A program made the position numbers and the translations under genes. Of a stretch of 64,000 nt of DNA, positions 8,223-15,981 are shown piece after piece (the stretch's first letter is position 1; the number at the start of each line of letters is the position of its first letter). The notes beneath the pieces are model-generated. The model saw nothing but the letters and a program-made list of their open reading frames with translations. It had not been told where the DNA came from and made no database searches. Source of the DNA: Palsa-343 sp036269135 (lineage in GTDB: Bacteria > Acidobacteriota > Terriglobia > Terriglobales > Acidobacteriaceae). The DNA is taken from NCBI GenBank assembly GCA_036269135.1, contig DATASQ010000048.1, positions 1 to 64,000 on the forward strand. Reading direction: 5' to 3'.

Positions 8223-10202
8223 TTAGCGGAGCACGTCGAGGGTCACGGTGGTGGTGTGACTGGTGCTCCCGCTGGTGGCTGTGACGGTGATGGTGTGGTC
8301 GCCGGTCGCGGCGCTGCGGCCCACCGTGATAGTCAGGGTGGAGCTGCCGGAGCCGGTGATCGCGGATGGGCTGAAGCTGACAGAATTGCCGCTGCCCTGG
8401 CCCGCGGCGCTGAGGGTGATGGAGGAGTCAAAGCCGCCGGTTGCCGTCGTGGCGATGGTCACGTGTCCGGAGCTGCTGCGGGCGATGCTGATGGAAGTGG
8501 GATTAGCGCTGACGGAGAAGCCCGCGCTGCCACCGGAGCCGGAACCGGACCCCAGCAGGGCGCTGACCAGGCTGGCGGTGGGGCTGCCCCATCCGGTGAC
8601 CAGATCGTAGGCGGTGGTGGCGGAGTAGCCGTTGCTGCCGCTGGTGATGTCGTGGAAGTCGGTGTCGTAGCTGGAGCCGGCGCCCAGGGAGTAGAGAGCG
8701 GGGTTGATAAAGCCAAGGGTGGTGCCGTTGCTGGTCATCGACTGCTGGTTGACGAGGGCCAGGAAGCCGGCCCACATGGGCGCGGCGAAGCTGGTGCCGC
8801 CGTAATCATTGGCGGTGCAGGTGGTCTGGTCCGCGCAGACGTAAAAAGTGAAATTCGCGTTGGCGGAAACGTCAGGGCCGTTGCGGTAGCTCTTCGAACA
8901 GCTGGAGCAGGAGGCCGCGGCCGCGGTTTGCCACGAGGGGATGGCGTATTTGTGCGGAGAGATACCACCGCCCGAATCCGACCAGGCGGTTTCCGACGCC
9001 CAGGGCCCGGCGGCGGAGGCTGTGGTGAGATCCGTGCCGCCCACGGTAGTGAGGTAGGGATCGTCGGCGGGATAGGTTTCCGAAGCCGTGCCGGAGGTGG
9101 TCCACTTGCCGCTGTCACCGGCGGCCTGGAAGAGGTTCTGTCCCTGCGCGGCGAATTCCTTGAAGTAAGGCTCATCGGTGGTGGGGTCGGCGGGGTTCCA
9201 TGTCCACGAGGAGCTGAGTTGCGCGCTCAGCGGTTTGTGCGTGGCCATGGCATTGAAGATAGCGGCGTCAGTGGAGCCGACATAGACCACGAGGCTGGAG
9301 AGCCCCGGAGCCATGCCGATGGCCTGGGTGATGTCGAGAGTCTGCTCGGTGTCATCGCAGTCGCCGCCGGAGCGCGAATCGACGCAGGCGGTGCTGGTGC
9401 CGTCGGTGGAGAGCAGGGTGATCGGGACGTTGTTGGTCGTATGGATGTTGTTGAAGTAGGTGGTGACGTCGGCGAGATCGGTGCCGTAGTACTCGAGCAG
9501 GCCGAGGGTCTGGCCGGAGCCGGTGAGCTGGCCGCTGCCGTAGTAGGCCGCGCGCATATCGCTGCCCAGGAAAGAGGCTGAGGGACCGGAGCCGACGGTG
9601 GCGCCGGACTGGACTGCATTGCGATTGGGATTATGCGTGAGGCCGGCGGGATGCGGAATGGAGTAATTGCTGAGCCCATAAATGTGCCAGAGCTGGAAGG
9701 GCAGATCGACGGAGGGCTCGCGGTCCGGCGCGAAGAAGCTGCGGTTTTCGGTGGGATGCTGGTACGTGCGCATGGTGACGTGGAAGGCCTGCTGGATCTG
9801 CGCGACCGTTCCGGTGACGTCCACATTGAGGCGATTGGGTGAGGTGGCGACGACCTTGAGTCCGTGTTCCTGAGCGAAGGCGACGACGGTGTTGTAGTCG
9901 TCCTGGGTGGGGCCGTACTCCGCCGTGAACTGCTGGACGGTGAGGAAGTGGTGGTACTCCGGGCTGGACGGGTTGTAGAGATCGGCGAGCTGGTTGTCGA
10001 GTTCAGCCTCATTGCGGAGCGGGAGGGTGAGGGTGAGGCGGAGGGTCTGCACGGCCGGCATCTGGCCGATGACCTTCGCCTGGCCATTGGTCTGAACCTG
10101 GCGTACATGGTGGGTGAGCAGAAACTGCGTCTGGCCAAAGGCAGTCGCGGCAAGAGCGGCCGCAACAATGGGGAGCAGGGACGTCTGGAAGAGGCGTTTC
10201 AC
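8223..10202 (-). CDS. sedolisin-type serine peptidase, family S53, secreted
   Basis: Start chosen at GTG 10202: AGGAG lies six bases upstream and a signal peptide follows (KRLFQTSLLPIVAAALAATA). The 659-residue product has a long N-terminal pro-kumamolisin domain, then the catalytic domain with Glu286 and Asp290 (DDTEQTLDITQ), oxyanion Asp363 (QAAGDSGK) and nucleophile Ser471 in GGTSFAAPMW. The calcium site DFHDITSGSNGYS...GWGSP closes the domain. About 110 C-terminal residues, Ser/Thr/Gly-rich, form an Ig-like beta domain (SANPTSISIARSSSGHVTIA). Sedolisins work at acid pH outside the cell, which fits acidophilic habits. The gene has its own terminator and appears monocistronic. Confidence 0.93.
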   Translation of the reverse strand: MKRLFQTSLLPIVAAALAATAFGQTQFLLTHHVRQVQTNGQAKVIGQMPAVQTLRLTLTLPLRNEAELDNQLADLYNPSSPEYHHFLTVQQFTAEYGPTQDDYNTVVAFAQEHGLKVVATSPNRLNVDVTGTVAQIQQAFHVTMRTYQHPTENRSFFAPDREPSVDLPFQLWHIYGLSNYSIPHPAGLTHNPNRNAVQSGATVGSGPSASFLGSDMRAAYYGSGQLTGSGQTLGLLEYYGTDLADVTTYFNNIHTTNNVPITLLSTDGTSTACVDSRSGGDCDDTEQTLDITQAIGMAPGLSSLVVYVGSTDAAIFNAMATHKPLSAQLSSSWTWNPADPTTDEPYFKEFAAQGQNLFQAAGDSGKWTTSGTASETYPADDPYLTTVGGTDLTTASAAGPWASETAWSDSGGGISPHKYAIPSWQTAAAASCSSCSKSYRNGPDVSANANFTFYVCADQTTCTANDYGGTSFAAPMWAGFLALVNQQSMTSNGTTLGFINPALYSLGAGSSYDTDFHDITSGSNGYSATTAYDLVTGWGSPTASLVSALLGSGSGSGGSAGFSVSANPTSISIARSSSGHVTIATTATGGFDSSITLSAAGQGSGNSVSFSPSAITGSGSSTLTITVGRSAATGDHTITVTATSGSTSHTTTVTLDVLR

Positions 10203-10389
10203 ATTCTCTCCTGATGCCCGGGAGGGGATTTGCGACGAGCGAGAGCGGGCCCGGGGTGGAGGCATTCTGCGGCAGACCGGGACAGGATGTAAAGAAAAAT
10301 AGCGTGGGTACGAAGGACGGTCTACCAAGGTAATCAGGGGAATGAACACGCGTTCCGCGGCTCAGCGGCGGATGATACCCGGCAAGGGT

Positions 10390-10421
10390 GGCTGGCGTCG
10401 CAGGGGGAGGCGACGCCAGCC
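10390..10421 (-). terminator. strong hairpin after the ferritin-like gene
   Basis: A perfect 12-bp stem (GGCTGGCGTCGC at 10390-10401 and its complement at 10410-10421, loop eight bases) begins eight bases past the stop of the ferritin-like gene. No T run follows on the transcribed side, so it may be a transcript-end stabiliser or a Rho-assisted terminator. Confidence 0.65.
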
Positions 10422-10428
10422 GATCGCA

Positions 10429-11235
10429 TCAGGAGGTTTGGCAGACAATGGCGCCGTTCATGCCGGCTGGGTAGAAGCCGCCCGCGCAGGTTCCGCCGCC
10501 GTAGACGATCTTCAGCACCTCGGACGTAGTCCTGGCAATGCTGAGCGCGTTCTTATCCACGGCAAAGGGATGGCTGGGGGTGGGAGGCACGTCGTTCGAA
10601 TCGACGGCGGGGCTGGTGACACCCCAGCGAATGCAGGCGTCGCGAATGGCGCCGGAGTGCTGCGCTTCCGTGGAGAGGATAGCGCCCGCTGCGCCCAGGT
10701 AGGTTTTGCTGGAGATGAGGGGCGCCGCGCCCAGATAGGCGCTGACGCCCACATCTTCAAGCTGCCGGGCCAGCTTTAGCCAGCTCTGGATACCGGCAAA
10801 GCCATAGCCAAGGGCGTTGAGGTTGATCGCCGGCTTCTTCGCCGCCTCAGAACCGAGAGCCGCGCGGAGATAGAGAACGTGCGCGATCTCATCTTCCCGC
10901 AGCGCCGTCGCCCATGTGGCTTCCGTCGAGAAATCGGTGACCTTGGCGCCGCCGGTGGTCGGTCCGGATTCGTCGGAGGACTTGATGACGCCGAGTTTGA
11001 CCAGGTTCGCGCCATAAGTGGACATGGCGTAGAACTCGGCTTCGAGATATTCGAGGTTGAGCGCGAAGTTGAGAATCTCCGCGTCACTATAGGAGGAGGC
11101 GGCTTCCACGCGAGGACTGTTCAGCCCCAGCCGGGAGCCAAGGACGGCGACGCCGGCCATGCCGAGTCCGGCCATGCCCGCGCCTTTGAGAAAGGTGCGG
11201 CGATTACCCGCGACAGCGAGTTCTTCCTGCTTCAT
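10429..11235 (-). CDS. ferritin-like (Ferritin_2) protein with TAT signal
   Basis: Start at ATG 11235, with GGAGA upstream; 268 residues. The N terminus has a twin-arginine signal (NRRTFLKGAGMAGLGMAG), so the protein is probably folded, perhaps with metal, before export. The mature part is helical with carboxylate/His motifs of ferritin-like four-helix bundles: NLEYLEAEFYAM, ALREDEIAHVLYL and STEAQHSGAIRDA. A His and several Glu could form a di-iron site. The C terminus contains two Cys (GGGTCAGGFYPAG and IVCQTS). Function in the family is poorly defined; proposed roles include metal or oxidative-stress handling. No partner gene is adjacent. Confidence 0.85.
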   Translation of the reverse strand: MKQEELAVAGNRRTFLKGAGMAGLGMAGVAVLGSRLGLNSPRVEAASSYSDAEILNFALNLEYLEAEFYAMSTYGANLVKLGVIKSSDESGPTTGGAKVTDFSTEATWATALREDEIAHVLYLRAALGSEAAKKPAINLNALGYGFAGIQSWLKLARQLEDVGVSAYLGAAPLISSKTYLGAAGAILSTEAQHSGAIRDACIRWGVTSPAVDSNDVPPTPSHPFAVDKNALSIARTTSEVLKIVYGGGTCAGGFYPAGMNGAIVCQTS

Positions 11236-11575
11236 AAAGGTCTCCTGCAATGCGTCGTTGGGGTGACGTGCGGGTGCGCAGGCGAGCCAGTTCCGCGCGG
11301 TGGATCCCGGGTCCCATGTGCGGAACCCGGGCCTGAGAACCAGGACACTGCAAAGCAGGTGGATCGCGGCCCGGGGTTCCCGGCGGTGGTCCATCCACGA
11401 AGCATTGGGGGAGGAGGGAGCTCGGCCGGCGGATGGATGCGGATCGTCGTTTCGTCCGCCGGCTGCGTGCCTGGTAGACGTACGCCTGGCATCGATTCGG
11501 CGGATTGCCGGATTTCAGGAATTTTTCGCGATGGCTGGGAACGGCGCTGTTTGGCGCGAGACGAAAGTTCTTCGG
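11236..11575. other. 340-base gap without a supported gene
   Basis: This stretch between the lepB stop and the ferritin-like start has only short frames that overlap one another on both strands. The only structure noted is an imperfectly placed inverted repeat (CCCGGGT at about 11306 and ACCCGGG about 12 bases later). No convincing promoter was recognised. Confidence 0.5.
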
Positions 11576-12112
11576 TTAATGCACGACGCCCATGTTCGAG
11601 GCGGGCCAGTAGATGAAGTCGGCCTTGCCATAGATAAGGTCGCGATCGACGGGGCCAAAGTCGCGGCTGTCGCTGGAGATGGAGCGGTGGTCGCCCATCA
11701 CGAAGTATTCGTCAGGCGGGACGATCATTTCCGCCATGGAGCGGGTATCGCGATAGCGGCGGGGCACGTAGGGCTCGTCGAGCGGCTGGTTGTTGACCCA
11801 GACGCGGCCGTGGTCGATGTAGATGGAGTCGCCGGGCAGCCCGATGATGCGCTTGATGTAGCTCTTCTCCGGATCGCGCGGGTAGTGGAAGACGACGATA
11901 TCGCCGCGATCGATCTTTTCGAACTTGAAAAAGAACTTGTCAATGAAGAGGCGGTCCTGGTCGCGCAGCTCGGGCTGCATGCTGGTGCCTTCCACACGCA
12001 CCGGCTGGTAGAGAAACGTGACGATGAAGAACGACGCGATGACCGAGATCACGATGTCGCGGAACCAGACGCGCAGGCGGCCTTTTTGTCCCTGAGGGGT
12101 GTTGTCACTCAT
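11576..12112 (-). CDS. lepB: signal peptidase I
   Basis: A 178-residue protein, short for the family (a single N-terminal membrane anchor, as in Gram-positive and many acidobacterial types). The anchor is IVISVIASFFIVTFLY, then catalytic Ser44 in EGTSMQPEL and the general base Lys87 in SYIKRIIGLPGD; the C-terminal box GDHRSISSDSRDFG is intact. It removes signal peptides from exported preproteins at the outer face of the inner membrane. Start at 12112 rather than 12127 because the shorter form begins just after the upstream stop (five-base gap), implying co-translation with the secreted protein encoded at 12118. The surrounding region encodes many exported proteins. Confidence 0.95.
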   Translation of the reverse strand: MSDNTPQGQKGRLRVWFRDIVISVIASFFIVTFLYQPVRVEGTSMQPELRDQDRLFIDKFFFKFEKIDRGDIVVFHYPRDPEKSYIKRIIGLPGDSIYIDHGRVWVNNQPLDEPYVPRRYRDTRSMAEMIVPPDEYFVMGDHRSISSDSRDFGPVDRDLIYGKADFIYWPASNMGVVH

Positions 12113-12117
12113 TCCGG

Positions 12118-13020
12118 TTAGCTGCACCCCAGGCTGCCCGCCGGGCAGAGAATATGCGGCCGCTGATGGAGCACGGGACTGCCGGGCTGCGGTGGAGGCT
12201 GGACCGACGCCGGCGTCAGGGTAGCGGCTCCGCTGAGGTTGGACCGCGAGACTTCAAACGGCTGCTGGATGACCATCTCCACCTGACTGCCGGCCGGCAT
12301 GTTGATGTCGGCCTTATGGGTGAAGAGAGCGATGATGCCGGCAGCCGCCAGGCCCGCGCCGGCGCCTTCCAGTCCGCCTGCCAGCGGGTGACCGGCTTCC
12401 AGTCCGCCGATGGAGCCGATGGTGGCCCCGGTGGGCACGGCGATTTTCGCGGCCTCGGCGGCGTTGTGCCCCTTGTTGCTGCCGCCCTTCTGCTCGATGG
12501 TGCCCTCATTGCCGCTGATGGCCTGGTTCTGCGCGCCGGGCAGGCTGTTGACGCGGCCGGGAATGTCGACGACGGTGCCGTTGGGAAAAATCATGGAGGT
12601 GAAGTGCATATTCAATTGCGCGTTGCCATGGATACGCCCCGGACGGACCACGCTGTCCACCACGCCCTGCACGTAGACGCCGGCGGGAATGAGGACGTGA
12701 TTGCCGACGACGACCGGGAAGGTGGAGTCCAGATAAACGCCATCACCGGGTTTCGCGCTTTTCGTGTTCAGGGCGCTGCGCAGTTCCAGCAGAACGCGGG
12801 TGCCGGCGGGGACGAGGAAGGTGTTCGTTGCGGCGGCCGATGCCGTTGCAGGGGCCGGAGCTGGCGAGGCAGCAACCGGAGCCGGGTCTGATGCGGCCGG
12901 AGGTGAGGGCGTGCTTTGGGCCGAGGCGGCGAGGGCTCCGGCGAGGAGCCAAAGGCACCCCCCCATCGGGCGAAATTGGCGGGAGGGACAGCCCGGCGCG
13001 GAATGGGATCGATGCATCAT
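12118..13020 (-). CDS. secreted Pro/Ala-linker protein, VirB10/TrbI-like C-terminal part (weak)
   Basis: Starting at ATG 13020 gives 300 residues; alternative ATGs at 13071 and 13017 are possible and no strong ribosome site decides. The N terminus carries a signal-like hydrophobic run (MGGCLWLLAGALAASAQS), then a Pro/Ala/Ser linker, then a beta-rich domain beginning FLVPAGTRVLLELRSALNTK with VPAG and IPAG turns and a later glycine/alanine-rich helix (GGLEGAGAGLAAAGIIALF). The VPAG...IPAG pattern recalls TrbI/VirB10 beta-barrel proteins, but there are no secretion genes here, so this is only a similarity of form. It is in tight tandem with lepB. Confidence 0.6.
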   Translation of the reverse strand: MMHRSHSAPGCPSRQFRPMGGCLWLLAGALAASAQSTPSPPAASDPAPVAASPAPAPATASAAATNTFLVPAGTRVLLELRSALNTKSAKPGDGVYLDSTFPVVVGNHVLIPAGVYVQGVVDSVVRPGRIHGNAQLNMHFTSMIFPNGTVVDIPGRVNSLPGAQNQAISGNEGTIEQKGGSNKGHNAAEAAKIAVPTGATIGSIGGLEAGHPLAGGLEGAGAGLAAAGIIALFTHKADINMPAGSQVEMVIQQPFEVSRSNLSGAATLTPASVQPPPQPGSPVLHQRPHILCPAGSLGCS

Positions 13021-13207
13021 CCAGGGGGCTTGGGGAACCCTTTCTATTGTGCCTGAAATCTCTCTGCGCATTCGGGTAAAGCCGCGGCCAGCGAAAACAG
13101 ACCGGCAGGCTTGAGCGCAAGCGAGCAGGACTCTGCTGTCTGGTTGGACCGGCACAAAGGGGATTGGGTAAGCCGCGCAGAAGAAGAGGCTCAACCCTGC
13201 TTTTGCT

Positions 13208-14485
13208 TTAGGCGCGGATGAGCTGCGGACCCGTGGAAGGAACGATCTCGGAGAGGTCATCGAGCGCGGCCATGCGGCGCAGGTGCTCCTCGATGTTGCA
13301 CATTTCCGCAGGGCTGGCGAACTGGACGGCTTTGTTGAGGAGCTCGCGGGCGGCGGGACGGCCCATGCGCTTCTCCTGAATCACGGCCAGGTTGATGTAG
13401 CTGCGCGCGAGGGTGGGATCGTGCTGCAAAGATCGCAGCGCCAGCCGGTAGGCTTCCTCGTAATTGCGCGCGGCAAAGAGCAGCTGACTGTGGAGCACGA
13501 GGAGATCGACATCTTCGGCCGCCAGCTTTAGAGCGGCTTCGCAGTGGAGGAGCGCGTCGTCCGTCTTGCCCTGAGTCTTGTAGAGGAGGGTCAGATGGCG
13601 GTGCAGGGCCAGCTGGGCCATGCGCGGCAGGGGGAGGAGCAGCTGCGCCTCGCAAAACGCCGCCAGCTCCCGCTCGCGGCCCAGCTCGGTCATCACCGTG
13701 AAAAAGATGGCCTGGATGCCCGGGCCCAGGGTCGGATCGCTCAGTGTTTTGCCAATCAGGTCCTGCAGCAGGCGAAGGGACTCTTCCCGTTCCGAAGCGT
13801 GCGCCTTGGCCGACAGGGCCAGGAACTGGGCGCGCGCGTTGAGATTCTCGCTGTCTTTGGTCGTGGCTTGGCGGTAGAACTCGATGGCCTTGGCCAGAAA
13901 GCCCTGATCGCGACAGATGTCTCCCGCGGTTTCGAGATTCCTGGAGGTGGCGGTTACCGGGTCGATGCGCGCCAGATAGCCGGCGGTCTTTGCCCACTCT
14001 TCCGACTGGCGCGCCATGCGCAGCAGTGCTTCCGGGGAATTCCACTCACTGTTTTCGCGCGCCAGATGGTGATCAGCGCGAGGCTGAGGAGCTTCCGCTT
14101 TGGGCGGTGCGGTCTCTTCCCGGACGGTTGCGAGCTTGGTGACGTACTGGCGCACGCTGCGGATTTCGGAGACCATGCGCTGGATTTCTTCTTTGGCGGT
14201 CTCGATTTGCTGCTGGAAGCGGGCGTTTTCCTCGAGGGTGCCGGCCTTGGCCAGGGAAATGCTCGCCAGCAGTTGCCGCGCGTCATCGTTGGTGCGTCGC
14301 GTGTCTTCGGTGAGCGTGTCCATCTCCGCGCGGACGCGGTCTTCGACCTGCTCGGCCAGCTCCGCTCGGGCCTGGCGGCGATCACGAATCAAATAGATGA
14401 CAAGAAAGAGGTTGACCAGTGAGAAAAGGACGACAAGGACCGGCGGCATGTCCGCCATCAACGAGGCAAGTGTCTGCTGGCCCAT
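13208..14485 (-). CDS. membrane-anchored coiled-coil and TPR protein
   Basis: Start at ATG 14485 gives 425 residues. A single membrane helix near the N terminus (VLVVLFSLVNLFLVIYLI) is followed by a long charged coiled coil at about 40-135 (QARAELAEQVEDRVRAEMD...EEIQRMVSEIRSV) and then a series of TPR-like helical pairs (AKAIEFYRQATTKDSENLNA; DDALLHCEAALKLA; EEAYRLALRSLQHDP). This layout suggests a cytoplasmic scaffold tethered to the inner membrane. It lies upstream of the secreted protein and lepB on the same strand, with a gap of about 190 bases, so a shared envelope role is possible but unproven. Confidence 0.75.
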   Translation of the reverse strand: MGQQTLASLMADMPPVLVVLFSLVNLFLVIYLIRDRRQARAELAEQVEDRVRAEMDTLTEDTRRTNDDARQLLASISLAKAGTLEENARFQQQIETAKEEIQRMVSEIRSVRQYVTKLATVREETAPPKAEAPQPRADHHLARENSEWNSPEALLRMARQSEEWAKTAGYLARIDPVTATSRNLETAGDICRDQGFLAKAIEFYRQATTKDSENLNARAQFLALSAKAHASEREESLRLLQDLIGKTLSDPTLGPGIQAIFFTVMTELGRERELAAFCEAQLLLPLPRMAQLALHRHLTLLYKTQGKTDDALLHCEAALKLAAEDVDLLVLHSQLLFAARNYEEAYRLALRSLQHDPTLARSYINLAVIQEKRMGRPAARELLNKAVQFASPAEMCNIEEHLRRMAALDDLSEIVPSTGPQLIRA

Positions 14486-14583
14486 CTCTGCCTTTCCGGG
14501 GGGAAGAAAGCAATCATAACACGTTGGGTACTGGGTCGAATCTGGTCCCGGTGGCACAAGTCGGCGGCGTCGAGCCCGAGAGT

Positions 14584-14889
14584 TCAGGTTCCTGGCGCCG
14601 GCGGCGCCTCCGCCACGAGGTTGGGCGTCGAGCCGGCTGCCTCCAGGCTGGCGAGGATCGTTGTGATCTGTGCGAAGGGGATGAAGAAGGCGGCAGGTGC
14701 GGCGGGTTTCACCCGGTAACGGTGGGCGATGCGATTCGCCGCTTCCTCACTCTCGATCCAGATGCCCGCGGCGTCGATGCCGACGAGCGTAACGGTTTCC
14801 AGCGTGTCCTGATCCGTGGCGCCGCCGAGCAGGCGCGGTCCCAGCACAACAATTTTGCGATGCAGCAGATTCACCAGATGCATTTCCAT
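14584..14889 (-). CDS. conserved-looking small protein, unknown function
   Basis: A 101-residue cytoplasmic protein beginning MEMHLVNLLHRKIVVLG. The sequence alternates hydrophobic and polar residues, suggesting an Sm-like or small beta-barrel fold (IVVLGPRLLGG, TVTLVGIDAAGIWIE, AFFIPFAQITTIL). This resembles bacterial proteins that give substituted surface strands, but I cannot name a family. The C terminus is Ala/Pro-rich. It could lead the leftward group with the TPR protein 98 bases downstream. It is divergent from the L,D-transpeptidase operon. Confidence 0.6.
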   Translation of the reverse strand: MEMHLVNLLHRKIVVLGPRLLGGATDQDTLETVTLVGIDAAGIWIESEEAANRIAHRYRVKPAAPAAFFIPFAQITTILASLEAAGSTPNLVAEAPPAPGT

Positions 14890-14997
14890 GGCTGTGCAGA
14901 CGCACTTGCCTGAGGCTGGGTTGGCCGGGGCCGTGCCGGGCGCGTGAGCGAGGATGTCCGCCGTGTTTGGTGCGTGTCCGGGCAGACACAGCGTGGC

Positions 14998-15017
14998 GTG
15001 TCCGACACGCGTCGGAC
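14998..15017. promoter_or_regulatory. candidate operator: nested palindromes upstream of the L,D-transpeptidase
   Basis: GTCCGAC at 15000-15006 and GTCGGAC at 15011-15017 form a perfect 7-bp dyad with a four-base centre; it overlaps GTGTCCGACAC (14998-15008), itself palindromic. The site lies between two divergent genes, as expected for an operator. The related string CGTCGGACACG also occurs inside the transpeptidase gene near 15211 and in the SPFH gene near 16090, which could be chance in this GC-rich DNA. Confidence 0.35.
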
Positions 15018-15124
15018 GGCGGCGTCGGATGCGCAGCGGGGGTTAACTCCTTTATTTGCAGAGGGGGGAACGATGGTTGCGGGCTTGCAGTTTGTCGTGG
15101 CGCAGGCAACAAGCGAGGCGCGCG

Positions 15125-15766
15125 ATGAATGGCAAGATAAGAGCGACGGCAATGGCGGCAGGGTTCCTGGTTCTCTCCACAACGGCCCTCCTGGGTCAGG
15201 CAAAAGCAGGCGCCGCGTCGGACACGCCGACAGCCGTGGCGCAGATCGTCACTCGGACAATCATCGTCAGCCTCGAGGATCGGCGGCTGGCGCTGCTGGA
15301 AGACGGCGTGGTGAAGCAGGTCTATCCGGTGGCGGTGGGCAGGGATGCGACGCCGAGTCCGACAGGGACCTTCACCATCGTCGACCGTGTCACGAACCCC
15401 ACCTACTACCACGCCGGCAAAGTGATTTCCGCCGGGCCGGAGAATCCTGTGGGCACGCGGTGGATGGGCCTGAGCGAGAAGGGGTACGGAATCCACGGAA
15501 CAAATGCGCCGCGCTCGATTGGCAAAGCCGCCTCGCACGGGTGCATTCGGATGGGCCGCCGCGATCTGGAGAACCTCTTCGCGCAGGTGCGGGCCGGCGA
15601 TGTGGTGGAGATCGTTGGCGTGCGCGATGCGGAGACAGCGGCGGTTTTCGGCGGACCGGTGAGCCCGGCGACTCCCGTTGTAACCGCGGTGCTGGCGAAG
15701 GCCGAACCGCAGACCGCGGATGCGCCCGCGGGTGCTGAGGCAGCCGCGGCGCCGGCGGAGCGGTAA
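15125..15766 (+). CDS. L,D-transpeptidase (YkuD domain), exported
   Basis: Start at ATG 15125 puts a Sec signal peptide at the N terminus (MNGKIRATAMAAGFLVLSTT). The 213-residue product has the YkuD motif GIHGTNAPRSIGKAASHGCI with catalytic Cys140 and its His in the SHGC box. These enzymes make 3-3 crosslinks in peptidoglycan or attach proteins to it, in the periplasm. The C-terminal tail is Ala/Pro/Glu-rich. A 59-residue membrane protein and an SPFH protein follow on the same strand, the second pair overlapping, which suggests a shared operon and links wall crosslinking to a membrane-domain organiser. Confidence 0.92.
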   Translation: MNGKIRATAMAAGFLVLSTTALLGQAKAGAASDTPTAVAQIVTRTIIVSLEDRRLALLEDGVVKQVYPVAVGRDATPSPTGTFTIVDRVTNPTYYHAGKVISAGPENPVGTRWMGLSEKGYGIHGTNAPRSIGKAASHGCIRMGRRDLENLFAQVRAGDVVEIVGVRDAETAAVFGGPVSPATPVVTAVLAKAEPQTADAPAGAEAAAAPAER

Positions 15767-15801
15767 AGGCATTGAACGAATAAGAGCGGCGGAGGTTTGC
15801 G

Positions 15802-15981
15802 ATGGAACTGTTTGCGGAAGCGGTGAGTGTGGTGGGAGCCCTCTTGCTGAGTGTTTCGTGCGGGCTGCTGGCGGAGGAGTTGTTGTTCGGTGGGCTAGTC
15901 CGGCTGTTTTTCGCTCGACAGGCGGGGGCCAGGGTTCCGATCGAGCGGAAGAAGGAAACAGAAGAGCAATGCTTGCGCTAA
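15802..15981 (+). CDS. 59-residue membrane protein, translationally coupled to the SPFH gene
   Basis: A short reading frame that standard length cut-offs would miss. GGAGG lies six bases before its ATG at 15802, a strong ribosome site. The product starts MELFAEAVSVVGALLLSVSC, has one hydrophobic helix at about residues 7-30, and ends in a charged tail (ERKKETEEQCLR). The last 13 bases overlap the start of the SPFH gene in another frame (ATG at 15969), so the two are probably translated in concert. The family is not recognised. Small membrane partners of SPFH proteins are known in other bacteria (for example NfeD), but this is not NfeD-like in sequence. Confidence 0.75.
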   Translation: MELFAEAVSVVGALLLSVSCGLLAEELLFGGLVRLFFARQAGARVPIERKKETEEQCLR

